A stretch of 64,000 nt of DNA from Rhodothermus profundi. Its GTDB lineage: Bacteria > Bacteroidota > Rhodothermia > Rhodothermales > Rhodothermaceae. Shown here one piece after another: positions 1 to 9,439 of this stretch. Each line of letters starts with the position of its first letter. Within the stretch, counting starts at the first letter, position 1. A program made the translations under genes and the position numbers. The notes under the pieces are model-generated. The model had not been told where the DNA came from. It saw only the letters and a list, made by a program, of their open reading frames with translations, and made no database searches. The stretch is from assembly GCF_900142415.1 (NCBI RefSeq), contig NZ_FRAU01000001.1:1-64000 (forward strand), written 5' to 3'.

Positions 1-3000
1 AGAACGTCTCGGTGACGATGCCCTGGCTCAGGCAGACCAGTTCGGCCCAGCTGCGGAGTTCTTCGGGCAGGTCTTCGACGGTGAAGAGATTGTTGGGGTC
101 GGGGAAGAGTGGATCGTACAGATCTGGTCCTTGGCTGAAGAGGCTTTCGTCGGAGCCGAAGGGAATGCGCCAGTCTTCGCGGAAGGTGGTCAGGTAGAGG
201 TCGCGTTCGAGTGGGTTGTTCAGGACTGTGCCGTCCTGCAGGCGCAGGTCGTTGGAGGGGTTGCCGTCGGCGTCGCCCAGGAGGCCGATGAGGTGGCCCC
301 GCCGAAAACCACTGACCAACACCCGGTAGTCCAGGATGCTGCCGCGGCGACGGACGGTCAGCGCCGAGCCGTCCTTCCAGGAAATAATCACCTGTGTGCC
401 CTGGGCCACGACGCTACCTCCTCCGCTGAGCGGCTGCGTAAAGTGGGCCCCCTGCATGCGCTGGCCGTTGATCCAGATGGCCAGGAGGTTTGTGGCCGAG
501 TCGGGGTAGACCTCCACGCGGTGGCCGTCGACGTTGGCGGCCAGGGCGGCGTTGACCGAGACGCGGTTGCTGTTGGCCCAGGGTTTATGGCGGACCTGGA
601 TTTCGAACAGGTCGCCGGGCAGCGTTGAGCGCACGGCCAGGTAGTCGCCAATGGCATGGAAGTCGTAGCCCAGGCGGTCGAAGGTGGTGATGTGCGGATC
701 GCCCCAACTGCCACCGCGGGCCGGCGGACGATCACCCGCAATGGGTGGATTGTCGTTGGGATTGTCTGCGTCCTGGCAGGAGAGCGACAGCGAGAGTGTG
801 CGTTGGACCTGTTTGGCGTCAGTGGTGAAGGTGAACGTAGCGCTGCCGGTCAGGCGCTGGCCGAGGCGCTCGTCGGTGCACGCGGTCTGGACGGTGAAGG
901 TGGCGGCAGAATCTGGAGGGGTGATGGTGGCCTGTGTGGGGGTGAGGGTAAACGGTCCCTGCGTGTTAGAGACCGAGACGGTTACGGTGCCGGCGTCTTT
1001 GGCGATGGCCCGTACGGTCTGTTGCAGGCGGTCGCCTTTTTGGCCGATGAATTCAAGATGAGAAGGCTGAATGCTGAACTCCGGATTACACAAATCCACC
1101 TCTCCCAGATAGGAGAAGCCGAGCGGTAAGCGCAGGGAGAGCACGGGAATGTCGACCGAACTTACCAGGTGGGCTTTGCCGCCGTCAGGTGTGCTACAGT
1201 CAAGCTGGGCTGGATCGTAAGATACCTGAAACGTCTTGCCCCGGGGAGCGGCTTCGCCTAGCTTGTATAACTGATTGCTTTGCAGCTGGTAGAGCAAGAT
1301 GGCTTCCGCCCATCGGTAGTAGCCTTTGAGCGTTCCAGAGACCAGATGCCGGGTGCGATCCACATAGGCCGGTTGCTCAAGTGCAATGTCGCCGATGTTT
1401 GTCTGCCAGAATTTGAAATCTTTTAGATCAATTTTGCCATTTTTGATTATATTCTGAAGTTTTGAAATCAGGTCTGACGAAGGCATCTGTTCGAGGATTT
1501 TTGAGACAAAGTCGACCAGTTCGCCCTGAAATACCAGTTCGGCAGAGGTACCCGTATTTACCGCAATACGACTTTTCGTGAGGTCCTGCTTTCCACCGAT
1601 TGTGTTGACAATGGTGCCGTAGTCGGTAACGCCTTGGGGCGATATGGTCAGATAGGGGCGTAATCCTAAGCCCAGAAGGAATAGCACTTTGGTTTCTTCC
1701 GCGAAAAGCGGCGCAATGGTCGATCGTCTGGTCTGGACGAAGCCTAGGATGGGGCCGATGGTAAAGGGTGAGAGTTTGAAGTTGGCTTTGTAGTAGTTCA
1801 GAACATCTGTTTCAGCTTGATAGGAGATCAGGTCGAGCACCTTCATAGAGAAGGATCCTGAAATGTCTGCCTGTACAGCATCGCTCTGTAAGCGGATAAG
1901 CTTACCAATATTTGCGGAAGTATTCAGCGCGGCTTTTAGCTCGGCCGATAGTATTTCAAGGGTTTTAGATGATTGAGAGGGGGAGCTTCCAAGAATTTCT
2001 TCCTTGATGCCATCAAGAATACCATCAATGATGGTTATTCTGATAGCCAGTCCGACAGTATAAGTAAACAGTTGATGTGAATAGATCCCTAATCCGATGG
2101 GAATCAAATAAGTAGGTCCTTTTGTGGGCAGGTCAAGCTGGTAGGCTATTGAGACGCTGCCTTTTGCGTTAGCCGCAATGCCTGAGTTGAATTGAACTTT
2201 TTCGAGTAGCTGCGACAGGGTGTTGTAATCCAGGGTAACAAGCGCACGATAGAAATCCTGGGAATCTTTTACGATGTCCCATTGAGAGACATGCAGGGCT
2301 CCAGAGATATCGAGAGAGAATTCAGCTTCGATACTTCCTCCTGTTGCTTTCCATTCACACGTTACCTCAAAGGTATATCCCAGGCCTATTGTGCCGCTTC
2401 CGATGCCCGGGCGTTCCAGTTTACCGCTTAGCTTGCCGCTCAGCTTAACTTTGTAGTTGCACGGGGCTTTTTGAGGTTCACCGGTTTTGAACAGTTGCTC
2501 TTTTAGCTCGTCAGGCCAGATTGTGCGCATTGCATTGGGATTCACAGGGGAGATACCCTTGCGGGCGAGTTGTATCAGATCGGGGAAGGGATAGCTTACG
2601 TAGAGGGCTTCCAGGGGGAGCAGGCGAACGCCTAGCAGGACATAGCCATTTCGCCGGGCAATGACGTGTTCAATCTGTCCGCCGAGGCTAAAGCCTTCGC
2701 CTTTGCTGACAATTTTCTGCCCCGCCTGATACTGGCCCAGAGTGTCTTCCTGGAGGGCTACACCGATCATGAGGCCAGGTGGATCGAGCAGGGGACGTTC
2801 TGCCTGGTTCCATTCAAGATCTGTGAAGAGACTGCGTCGCCGGGCGATTGCTTCCGCGTGTAGCGGATAATTTACTGGCCAGACCACCTTTTCTTCCGGT
2901 ACGACCACCACATCTGAACGGACCTGCACCAGGCGTATCAGGGCCTGCCCTGCATAGTAGGTGCTGTCTGGAAGCAACCGCGACCGCACTTCAAGGACCA

Positions 3001-4645
3001 GGAGACTGTCTTCGACGGCATGAGCAGCTGGGGCCTCTATATGTAGTTTACCGGTCCCTGCCCACTGCACCGACCAGCCCGATCCGACAGTGACCAGCTC
3101 CAGATAATCGGAGCTGCCGGCAAAGCGATTTCCTCTGGTATCTTCAACCCATACGTCCAGCGTGCGCACCTCGCCCGGTTCCATCGTCAGTTCCTGCGGG
3201 GCGATGATAATCGCTACAGCTCCGTCATGCTCAACCAGCGTCTGGCCCTGCAGCGGAGGGCCCAGCTTGATCGGTTGACGGGGCAGGTCGCCCCCGCTGC
3301 GCGGGCCTTCGGCCTGATAGGGCGAGGCCTGTGGTACCGCCGTTACTTCGTTGGACTCGCGCGACTCGCCGCGCACTCCTACGGCGGTTACGACAAAGTA
3401 GTAGGTCCGGTCGTTTTGCAGACCTGTGATGACCAGGGGCGAATTGACTGCCTCTAACTTGCGGCCTTCGAGCTTATTCTGCCAATTGTCTTTGTTGACG
3501 CCGGCTTCGGCTGCCAGATAGACATTGTAGGAGACGGCTCCACGAGCAGCAGCCCAGGTCAACACGACCGAACCGTCGCCGGGTACAGCAGCCACTTGGG
3601 TGGGAATCTCGGCAGTCAGCGGCCAGAGAAAACAGAGGGCCTCCTGGGAGACAGAAAGTCCCAGGCAGATCTCAGGAGGAGCGCCTACTTCCGCATTAAA
3701 GTACAGAGCAGTGGTCAGGGGACGTTGAGCGATCCTGCGTTCAAGCGTGTCGGTAGCAATTGTTTTGCCTAGGGCGTCCAGGCGTCGGAGCACATAGCGT
3801 GTGCTGTCGAAGCGTTGTAGCTCGAAGCGGACCGCCTCCCCTAACCGGCGTCCGGGATACTTGCGAGCGGCGATAAGAACGGCAAAAGAGACTCCCTGCC
3901 GAAGCGCTTCGTCTGTGAGGAGATCAAGGCCAGGTTCAAGCGCTCCAGCCAGCACAACGTTATCGGTCGAGACAATCAGCGTACGCGTGGTGTCAATCTG
4001 AGGGCTCAGTCGGCGTAATTGAGCAACGGTTTGCAATAAAGCCCGGCGAGAGAGCGCTTCGATGGTATCAGCCTGCGTAGTAGAAGGTGCTGTAGCAGCA
4101 CGTGGAATGTGAAAGCGTAATAGACGATCATTTCCCAGACGGATCATTAGCTCAAGGGCGTCCCTGGAGGCAACAAGACCGACCCGAAGGGCAGCATCAT
4201 CGGGACTAGGCGGGCGCGTAGTGTCCAGCGTGGCTGGTACGCTCAGGCTATGGCCCTTATTGTCGTCAAGTTCAACGGTTAACGTTGTGTTATCCGAAAA
4301 AACTCGGAGTCGATACCATCCGGGGGGTAATTCAGGATTGAGCCCCTGGGGAGTGCCCTGTTGGTCGTATTGGGTCACATAAAGTAAGCCAAGGGTTGCT
4401 GGATGAGCGAAGTTGTCAGGGAGGGGATCGATGGGGGCAAAGAGAGTGGTCAGTCTGGGGTCAAGATAGAGGACTATGGAAGCGGTATCGATGGCAACCT
4501 GAAGTTGGGCGGCCGCTTGCTGCAACAGCGCACTGCGTTGAGCAAGTGCTAGCGAGCAGGTGCTCCACAGAGCTATCCAGAGGAACGACTGCACCAGAAA
4601 AGTTCTGCGTTCTGCACGCATTCCTGGAGACAGCCGCACCATCAT
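1..4645 (-). CDS. Giant secreted protein with FnIII and C-terminal VWD-like domain (3' end off window)
   Basis: Open on the minus strand from the ATG at 4645 to the left edge without a stop, giving 1548 visible residues; the C-terminus is missing. An ATG nine codons in (4621) heads a clean signal peptide (MRAERRTFLVQSF...LALAQ), so that may be the true start; AGGA lies directly before it. A fibronectin type III module sits near residues 350-435 (VVLTWAAARGAVSYNVYLA, then TYYFVVTAVG). Residues about 1315-1455 match a von Willebrand factor type D domain: GDPHITTFDRLGYDF near the start and GLLGDADGNPSNDL near the end. The VWD cysteines of animal proteins are nearly absent. The middle (about 640-1200) is unrecognised, beta-rich by eye. 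It follows the LuxR regulator by 71 bases in the same direction. Likely an exported surface or adhesion protein; the function is inference. Confidence 0.85.
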   Translation of the reverse strand, partial: MMVRLSPGMRAERRTFLVQSFLWIALWSTCSLALAQRSALLQQAAAQLQVAIDTASIVLYLDPRLTTLFAPIDPLPDNFAHPATLGLLYVTQYDQQGTPQGLNPELPPGWYRLRVFSDNTTLTVELDDNKGHSLSVPATLDTTRPPSPDDAALRVGLVASRDALELMIRLGNDRLLRFHIPRAATAPSTTQADTIEALSRRALLQTVAQLRRLSPQIDTTRTLIVSTDNVVLAGALEPGLDLLTDEALRQGVSFAVLIAARKYPGRRLGEAVRFELQRFDSTRYVLRRLDALGKTIATDTLERRIAQRPLTTALYFNAEVGAPPEICLGLSVSQEALCFLWPLTAEIPTQVAAVPGDGSVVLTWAAARGAVSYNVYLAAEAGVNKDNWQNKLEGRKLEAVNSPLVITGLQNDRTYYFVVTAVGVRGESRESNEVTAVPQASPYQAEGPRSGGDLPRQPIKLGPPLQGQTLVEHDGAVAIIIAPQELTMEPGEVRTLDVWVEDTRGNRFAGSSDYLELVTVGSGWSVQWAGTGKLHIEAPAAHAVEDSLLVLEVRSRLLPDSTYYAGQALIRLVQVRSDVVVVPEEKVVWPVNYPLHAEAIARRRSLFTDLEWNQAERPLLDPPGLMIGVALQEDTLGQYQAGQKIVSKGEGFSLGGQIEHVIARRNGYVLLGVRLLPLEALYVSYPFPDLIQLARKGISPVNPNAMRTIWPDELKEQLFKTGEPQKAPCNYKVKLSGKLSGKLERPGIGSGTIGLGYTFEVTCEWKATGGSIEAEFSLDISGALHVSQWDIVKDSQDFYRALVTLDYNTLSQLLEKVQFNSGIAANAKGSVSIAYQLDLPTKGPTYLIPIGLGIYSHQLFTYTVGLAIRITIIDGILDGIKEEILGSSPSQSSKTLEILSAELKAALNTSANIGKLIRLQSDAVQADISGSFSMKVLDLISYQAETDVLNYYKANFKLSPFTIGPILGFVQTRRSTIAPLFAEETKVLFLLGLGLRPYLTISPQGVTDYGTIVNTIGGKQDLTKSRIAVNTGTSAELVFQGELVDFVSKILEQMPSSDLISKLQNIIKNGKIDLKDFKFWQTNIGDIALEQPAYVDRTRHLVSGTLKGYYRWAEAILLYQLQSNQLYKLGEAAPRGKTFQVSYDPAQLDCSTPDGGKAHLVSSVDIPVLSLRLPLGFSYLGEVDLCNPEFSIQPSHLEFIGQKGDRLQQTVRAIAKDAGTVTVSVSNTQGPFTLTPTQATITPPDSAATFTVQTACTDERLGQRLTGSATFTFTTDAKQVQRTLSLSLSCQDADNPNDNPPIAGDRPPARGGSWGDPHITTFDRLGYDFHAIGDYLAVRSTLPGDLFEIQVRHKPWANSNRVSVNAALAANVDGHRVEVYPDSATNLLAIWINGQRMQGAHFTQPLSGGGSVVAQGTQVIISWKDGSALTVRRRGSILDYRVLVSGFRRGHLIGLLGDADGNPSNDLRLQDGTVLNNPLERDLYLTTFREDWRIPFGSDESLFSQGPDLYDPLFPDPNNLFTVEDLPEELRSWAELVCLSQGIVTETF

Positions 4646-4714
4646 TGGTTTCAGACGAATGACTGACCGTACAGAGCAGATGCTCTTATTCTATAGGGAG
4701 GCTCGAATCGACAC

Positions 4715-4734
4715 AATCACCCGCTTGGGGGATT
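4715..4734. repeat. Imperfect palindrome AATCACCC-N4-GGGGGATT
   Basis: Eight-base arms with one mismatch, centre GCTT, overlapping the stop codon of the LuxR-type regulator. It shares arms and spacing with the sites at 5405-5422 and 22656-22675. It could fold as a weak hairpin at the 3' end of the regulator mRNA, but no T-tract follows on the minus strand. Confidence 0.4.
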
Positions 4735-5352
4735 TTGCAGGAGGCGGCTGACGGCTTCGGCGCGGTTGCGCGCCTGGAGCTTGCGATAGATATGGCGAAT
4801 GTGCGTGCGGACGGTTTCCACGCTGATGTGCAAGCGATCCGCAATTTCTGCGTTCGACAGGCCCTGAGCCAACAGGTGCAGGATTTCGCGCTCTCGGGGC
4901 GTGAGCGTCTGTAATCCAGCAGCCGGGGCAAGCTGACGCCGGAACAGTTCTAAGGCGCGGCGGGCCACACCGGCCGACATCCAGGAGCCGCCCTGGTGCA
5001 CAGTGCGAAGAGCAGTAATGAGATGTTCAGGTAAATCGCGCTTAACCAGATAGCCCGATGCACCGGCCTGAATGGCTTCTACAATGTGCTGATCATCGTC
5101 AAACACCGTTAGCACCAGGAATTCGGTGCGCGGTAACTGGGGGCGCACCGTACGAATCAGGGCAAGACCGGACTCGTCCGGTAACCCAATATCAACCAGC
5201 ACAATATCGGGATGGAGCCGCCCAAGGGATTGACGAGCTTCTTCGACGTTGGCAAAGCTGCCAACCAGCACCAGGTCGTCGGTAGCTTCCAGGAGAAAGG
5301 ATACTGTATCACGGACAATTGCTTCGTCTTCGACCAGGGCGATGCGAATCAT
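4717..5352 (-). CDS. LuxR/NarL-family response regulator
   Basis: Cytoplasmic two-component response regulator, 211 residues from the start chosen at 5352. The receiver domain (about 1-120) begins MIRIALVEDE, has phospho-acceptor Asp54 in VLVDIGLP and the switch lysine in GYLVKRD. The C-terminal LuxR-type helix-turn-helix spans about 145-205 (LTPREREILHLLAQG, then SVETVRTHI). An upstream in-frame ATG at 5379 would add nine residues and nearly abut the stop of the kinase at 5381; the 5352 start fits the family better. It is the obvious partner of the kinase encoded just upstream, and probably regulates nearby genes, though no target is proven. The last codons overlap an imperfect palindrome (4715-4734). 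Confidence 0.93.
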   Translation of the reverse strand: MIRIALVEDEAIVRDTVSFLLEATDDLVLVGSFANVEEARQSLGRLHPDIVLVDIGLPDESGLALIRTVRPQLPRTEFLVLTVFDDDQHIVEAIQAGASGYLVKRDLPEHLITALRTVHQGGSWMSAGVARRALELFRRQLAPAAGLQTLTPREREILHLLAQGLSNAEIADRLHISVETVRTHIRHIYRKLQARNRAEAVSRLLQNPPSG

Positions 5353-5380
5353 AGCAACACGAAGCTGCTCAAAAAACATG

Positions 5381-8293
5381 CTACGTTGTTTGTAGGGCTT
5401 CGTCAATCCCCCGATCGGGGGAAAGCGGTAGCCGTAATTCCAGGCAGGTACCCCGGCCCGCAACGGAGTGGATCTGGAGCTGTCCCTGCAGGCGGGCGGC
5501 CCGCTCTTCCATAAAGCGCAGTCCGCGGCGCTGCACGGTTTGCGGATCGAACCCTTTGCCATCGTCGCAGAGGCGGAGGTGCAGGAAGTTATCCTTCAGT
5601 TGGACCTGCAGGGTAACGGTGGTAGCCTGCGCGTGTTGAAGCACATTACGCAGTCCTTCTTTGACAATGCGCACGACATGCAGGCGGCGTTCTGCGTCGA
5701 TGGCCCGTTCGGGAATAGATTCCGGCAGGTCGAATCGGGCCTGTAGCCCACCGGCTTCGGCCATCTGGCGCACGGTTTCGCGCAGGTAGCCAAGCAGGAT
5801 GGGTAGCTGGTCGTTGGCAGGATCAGTAGACCATAGCAGGAGCCGGAGTTGATCGAGCGCTGTGCGTGCCAGTTCGGCTGCCTGACGCAGGCGTTGCGTC
5901 AGTGCTTCTGGGGTGGGCAACTGACGCAGCGAAGTGGTGAGCAGAAAGTAGATGCTGGTCAGGGTAGCGCCTACTTCGTCGTGCAGGTCGCGGCTCAGGC
6001 GACGCCGTTCCTGTTCGAGTACCTGACGGGCCAGTAGCAGCCGTCGATATCGCTCTGAGAGTACAAAAAAGACCAGGCCGGCCGTCAACGCCAGGGCCAG
6101 CACCAACACGGCCAACCGAAAGCCATCGGTTTCCCATAGATAGGGCTGAAGCGTAAAGCGGACCGGTTGCGGCAAGCGGCCTGGCTGCCCATCAGGGCCA
6201 ATCACCTCCAGGTAGAGTCGATACGTGCCAGGTTGAAGGCCGCTGAGCAGCAGTTGAGGGCTTGCGCCCAGATCGATCACCTCACGTCGTTTGCCTTCGA
6301 GGGTAACCCGGTAGCGCACGCCCTGCGGATAGGAAAGAAACAGGCCCCGAAAGACAAAGCCCAGCGTGCGCTCGGAAGGGGGAAGCACCAGGGGCTCTCC
6401 ATAGTAAGGAAGCTCTTTCAGGCGCAGACTGCGGAGGCGCAGCACCGAGAGCACCACCGGACGTGGCGCAAACGGGTAGGGACGAATAGCCTGGGGATCG
6501 AACCAGACCAGTCCGTGGGTGCCTCCAAAATACACGTGGCCTTCGGTATCGGTGGCATAAGCGCCGCGGTTGAACTCGGTCATCCCAACGCCTTCTGCAG
6601 CGCTGTACACTCTAAAATGTACATGCGGCAGACTGTCGAGCGCAGCGCGCACGAGGCCTCGGTTGGTACTGAGCCAGAGATGGTTGTCGGTGCGGACAAG
6701 GCCGTAAACGGTACGAGAGGGCAGACCGTCCGATTCGTCCCAGCGGTCCCACTGGCCTGCATGGTGGCGCCAGAGTCCCTGGTTGGTACCCAGCCAGTGA
6801 CCGTCTGCATCGTAATGCTGCCCCCATACGGCAAGTCGGGTAGGAAGCGGTACCGGATGCGCTTCGCGGATCTGGCCGCGCGCATCAAGATGCAGGCGAA
6901 AAAGCCCCTGTCCAGTCCCTACCCAGAGCGTGTCGCCAGCGCGCAGCAAGCTTCGGATGGGCGCATCGATCTGATAACGAGGCTGGAGAGCGCGGTCCTG
7001 CGCCTCCACGTAATAGAGCGTGCCATCGTAGCTACCGGCCCAAAGCCCTGCACCGTCCCGTAGCAGCGCTGTAAACGTATTTGGACCGGGAGTGCGGGAG
7101 GATGAAGGGAGGGGCAGCAATAGCTGCGGGCAGTCCACACAAACCAGGCCGTAGTCTGTGCCGGCCCAGATCTGGCCATTCGGATCTTCGGCGAGGGCCC
7201 AGACAAACGCGTTGGCAAGCGGAATGGTGCGTTCCAGGTGCCAGTCTTCATCCTGCCAGCGAAACTGATAGAGACCGCCGCCAATGGTCCCCACCCATAA
7301 CCGACCGACGCGGTCTCGTAGAATGGCAGATACGTAGCCGCTGGTTAGCCCCTGGTTTCGATCAAGCAGGCGGAAATCAGGACGCCAGGGGTCCCATACA
7401 TACACGCCGCCAAGCGTTCCGATCCAGATCCGCCCCTGTGCGTCGGCGGTAAGCGACAGGACGTAGCGCGTAAGCTGGGTTCGATAGGGAAAAGGAACGG
7501 TGAGCTGCTGAATCTTTCCGTCTGGTGTAATAATCCAGGCTCCCTCTTCCGTAGCAACCCATAGGCGCTGGGCATGATCGAGCGCCATTCCCCGGATCGG
7601 GGCGGGAAGAGGATAAGCACCCAGTGGATAGATCCGACAGAAAGCTGCCGTGCGATAGACATGGAGGCGCCCCTGGTAATACAGCCAGAGACGATGGTGG
7701 CGGTCTAGATGAAGGTAGGTAGCGCCCGGCGCGCTCATCAGCGCCAGCGCCGTAGTGTCGGGAGGGCGGCACCAGAGCGTATCCGTCTGTACCCACCAGA
7801 TGGTGCCGTCAGAGGCGACCTGCCAGGCCTCCGAGGCAGGTGGTGCCGTGGTATCGGAGCAGGGAAAAGGGGTATTCGGTCGGTAGAGACGCGGACCGCA
7901 AGCCGTCCAGATCCAGGCTTCCCCATTGGGCGCTACCTTCAGCGAATAGGAGGCGAGCGCCCGAAACGTGTCGGCATCCGCGGGCTTTACCAGCAGGTGA
8001 GCGCCCAGACGGGCCCATATTCGTTGATAGCGGTCAACGTATAGCGCTGGAGCAAAGACCAGTGGCTGCAACGTGCCATCGGGTAGGCGGTATTCCTTCC
8101 AGGTTCGAACCGTTATGCCATCCCAGCGCGCAACGCCGTCCAGGGTACCCATCCAGAGAAAGCCCGTGCTGTCGGCTGCGAGTCCGTAAACCGAAAGCTG
8201 CGGCAACAGGCCTTCTAATGGCACCTCGCGAAGGCGGAGCGTATCGCCTGCTGCCAGCAGCCAGCCTGCCAGCACTAATAACCAGACCCCCAT
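5381..8293 (-). CDS. Propeller-sensor histidine kinase (Reg_prop, Y_Y_Y, HisKA_3)
   Basis: Sensor kinase of 970 residues. A short signal/anchor sequence (MGVWLLVLAGWLLAAG) leads to a periplasmic double beta-propeller made of repeated LWVGT/IWIGT-type blades (about 20-625), a Y_Y_Y immunoglobulin-like domain (about 640-705), one membrane helix (about 715-740), a HisKA_3 dimerisation domain with phospho-acceptor His771 in RDLHDEVGATL, and a C-terminal HATPase with DDGKGFD. This architecture is common in Bacteroidota, where the propeller often senses polysaccharides or other external ligands; here the ligand is unknown. It is followed by its LuxR-type regulator (gap 28 bases), so the two form a classic NarL-type pair. 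A perfect 16-base palindrome lies in the last codons (5407-5422). Confidence 0.93.
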   Translation of the reverse strand: MGVWLLVLAGWLLAAGDTLRLREVPLEGLLPQLSVYGLAADSTGFLWMGTLDGVARWDGITVRTWKEYRLPDGTLQPLVFAPALYVDRYQRIWARLGAHLLVKPADADTFRALASYSLKVAPNGEAWIWTACGPRLYRPNTPFPCSDTTAPPASEAWQVASDGTIWWVQTDTLWCRPPDTTALALMSAPGATYLHLDRHHRLWLYYQGRLHVYRTAAFCRIYPLGAYPLPAPIRGMALDHAQRLWVATEEGAWIITPDGKIQQLTVPFPYRTQLTRYVLSLTADAQGRIWIGTLGGVYVWDPWRPDFRLLDRNQGLTSGYVSAILRDRVGRLWVGTIGGGLYQFRWQDEDWHLERTIPLANAFVWALAEDPNGQIWAGTDYGLVCVDCPQLLLPLPSSSRTPGPNTFTALLRDGAGLWAGSYDGTLYYVEAQDRALQPRYQIDAPIRSLLRAGDTLWVGTGQGLFRLHLDARGQIREAHPVPLPTRLAVWGQHYDADGHWLGTNQGLWRHHAGQWDRWDESDGLPSRTVYGLVRTDNHLWLSTNRGLVRAALDSLPHVHFRVYSAAEGVGMTEFNRGAYATDTEGHVYFGGTHGLVWFDPQAIRPYPFAPRPVVLSVLRLRSLRLKELPYYGEPLVLPPSERTLGFVFRGLFLSYPQGVRYRVTLEGKRREVIDLGASPQLLLSGLQPGTYRLYLEVIGPDGQPGRLPQPVRFTLQPYLWETDGFRLAVLVLALALTAGLVFFVLSERYRRLLLARQVLEQERRRLSRDLHDEVGATLTSIYFLLTTSLRQLPTPEALTQRLRQAAELARTALDQLRLLLWSTDPANDQLPILLGYLRETVRQMAEAGGLQARFDLPESIPERAIDAERRLHVVRIVKEGLRNVLQHAQATTVTLQVQLKDNFLHLRLCDDGKGFDPQTVQRRGLRFMEERAARLQGQLQIHSVAGRGTCLELRLPLSPDRGIDEALQTT
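5407..5422. repeat. Perfect palindrome, one of a CCCCC/GGGGG motif family
   Basis: TCCCCCGATCGGGGGA is self-complementary over 16 bases and lies inside the last codons of the kinase gene. Flanked by AA on the left it reads AATCCCCC-GATC-GGGGGA. Related sites are at 4715-4734 and 22656-22675. It could be a regulator site or chance in GC-rich coding DNA. Confidence 0.5.
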
Positions 8294-8442
8294 TACACTA
8301 ACACGTAACGATGTAAGGTTTTACCCCACATAAGAATCAGGGACTTGCCGCAACGGAAAATATAACCTTCCTGTCGCGATCTCTCTGTCTTTTTTGCGTA
8401 TATCTCGGTAGAACTAACGGAAAGTCAACGATGGAGGGCGCC

Positions 8443-9405
8443 ATGCTGGAGATTCGACGCATCTTGTTTGCTGATGACTTTTCAGCGTGCGCAGAGAAAG
8501 CGCTGCCTATTGCACTGGCACTGGCCCGGGAACATGAGGCAGCGTTGCATCTGCTGCATGTGGTGGTCCCTTATGAGGATGCGCGTGGCCTTTCTGCATT
8601 GACCGACGAGCAGGAAGCGCAGCTCAAGCAGCAGTTGCAGGAGCGGCTGGCTGTTGCCCGTAAAGGGCAATCCCAGGAAGCAGCAGGAGCCCTGAAAACT
8701 GTCGTGGCCATTGAACGAGACATCGCACCGGCACCTGGAATTCTGGGATATGCTGAAGACCATGATATCGACGTGATTGTGATGGGGACGCACGGCCGCC
8801 GCGGCTTTCGCCACTTCCTGATGGGCAGCGTCGCGGAGGAGGTCGTGCGCCTGGCCCGGTGTCCTGTGATTACCACGCGCCAGCAGGTAGATCCGTGGCA
8901 CGTGCATCCTCCACGCCGCATCCTGGTACCGGTAGATTTCTCTGAGCATAGCCGCACAGCGCTGCGCTATGGCCGGGAGCTAGCTGCGGCTTTTGGGGGG
9001 CAGATCACTGTGCTTTATGTGATTGAGGAGATCCTGCATCCCGCTTTCTATAACACAGGCGTCTTCTCCATTTACGATGTCATGCCCGACATTGAGGAGC
9101 GCTCGAAGAAGGCGCTGGAAGAGTTTGTCGTGCGCACCGACGGGCCGGAGGTGTCGGTCAGCTATCGGGTGGTGCATGGCCGGGCTGTGCGGGAGATTCT
9201 GCACGAAGCCGAACGCGAACCGGCGGATCTGATTGTGATGTCAACGCACGGGCTGACCGGCCTGCAACACCTGTTGCTGGGCAGCGTGACGGAACGGGTT
9301 ATCCGGCAGGCGCCCTGCCCGGTGTTCGTTGTCAAGGCTTTTGGCAAGTCGTTGCTGCGCCCGGCTCAGGCCGCAGCTCCTGAAAAAGTAAAGACCACAA
9401 CCTGA
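8443..9405 (+). CDS. Tandem universal stress protein (UspA x2)
   Basis: Cytoplasmic stress protein of 320 residues with two UspA domains (about 1-150 and 160-305). Each begins with a typical first strand (RRILFADDFS and RRILVPVDFS) and ends with an ATP-binding loop, GTHGRRGFRHFLMGS and STHGLTGLQHLLLGS, fitting the G-2X-G-9X-G(S/T) pattern, so ATP binding is likely. The start is set at 8443 because GGAGGG ends five bases before that ATG; the ATG at 8431 lies upstream of the ribosome site. It is followed by TonB and a second tandem Usp, a stress-type cluster. Usp proteins help survival under starvation or low oxygen; the exact job here is not shown. Confidence 0.93.
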   Translation: MLEIRRILFADDFSACAEKALPIALALAREHEAALHLLHVVVPYEDARGLSALTDEQEAQLKQQLQERLAVARKGQSQEAAGALKTVVAIERDIAPAPGILGYAEDHDIDVIVMGTHGRRGFRHFLMGSVAEEVVRLARCPVITTRQQVDPWHVHPPRRILVPVDFSEHSRTALRYGRELAAAFGGQITVLYVIEEILHPAFYNTGVFSIYDVMPDIEERSKKALEEFVVRTDGPEVSVSYRVVHGRAVREILHEAEREPADLIVMSTHGLTGLQHLLLGSVTERVIRQAPCPVFVVKAFGKSLLRPAQAAAPEKVKTTT

Positions 9406-9439
9406 CCTGCAGGCTTCAGAAGAAGCCGGGAGGTGGGCC

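Noticed and set aside
12-628. Plus-strand frames at the left edge
   Set aside because: They are antisense shadows of the minus-strand giant gene, whose frame is open throughout and gives recognisable FnIII and VWD motifs.
8341-8347. GGGACTT half-site upstream of the first Usp gene, like a DosR half box
   Set aside because: Only seven bases and no matching second half; expected by chance.
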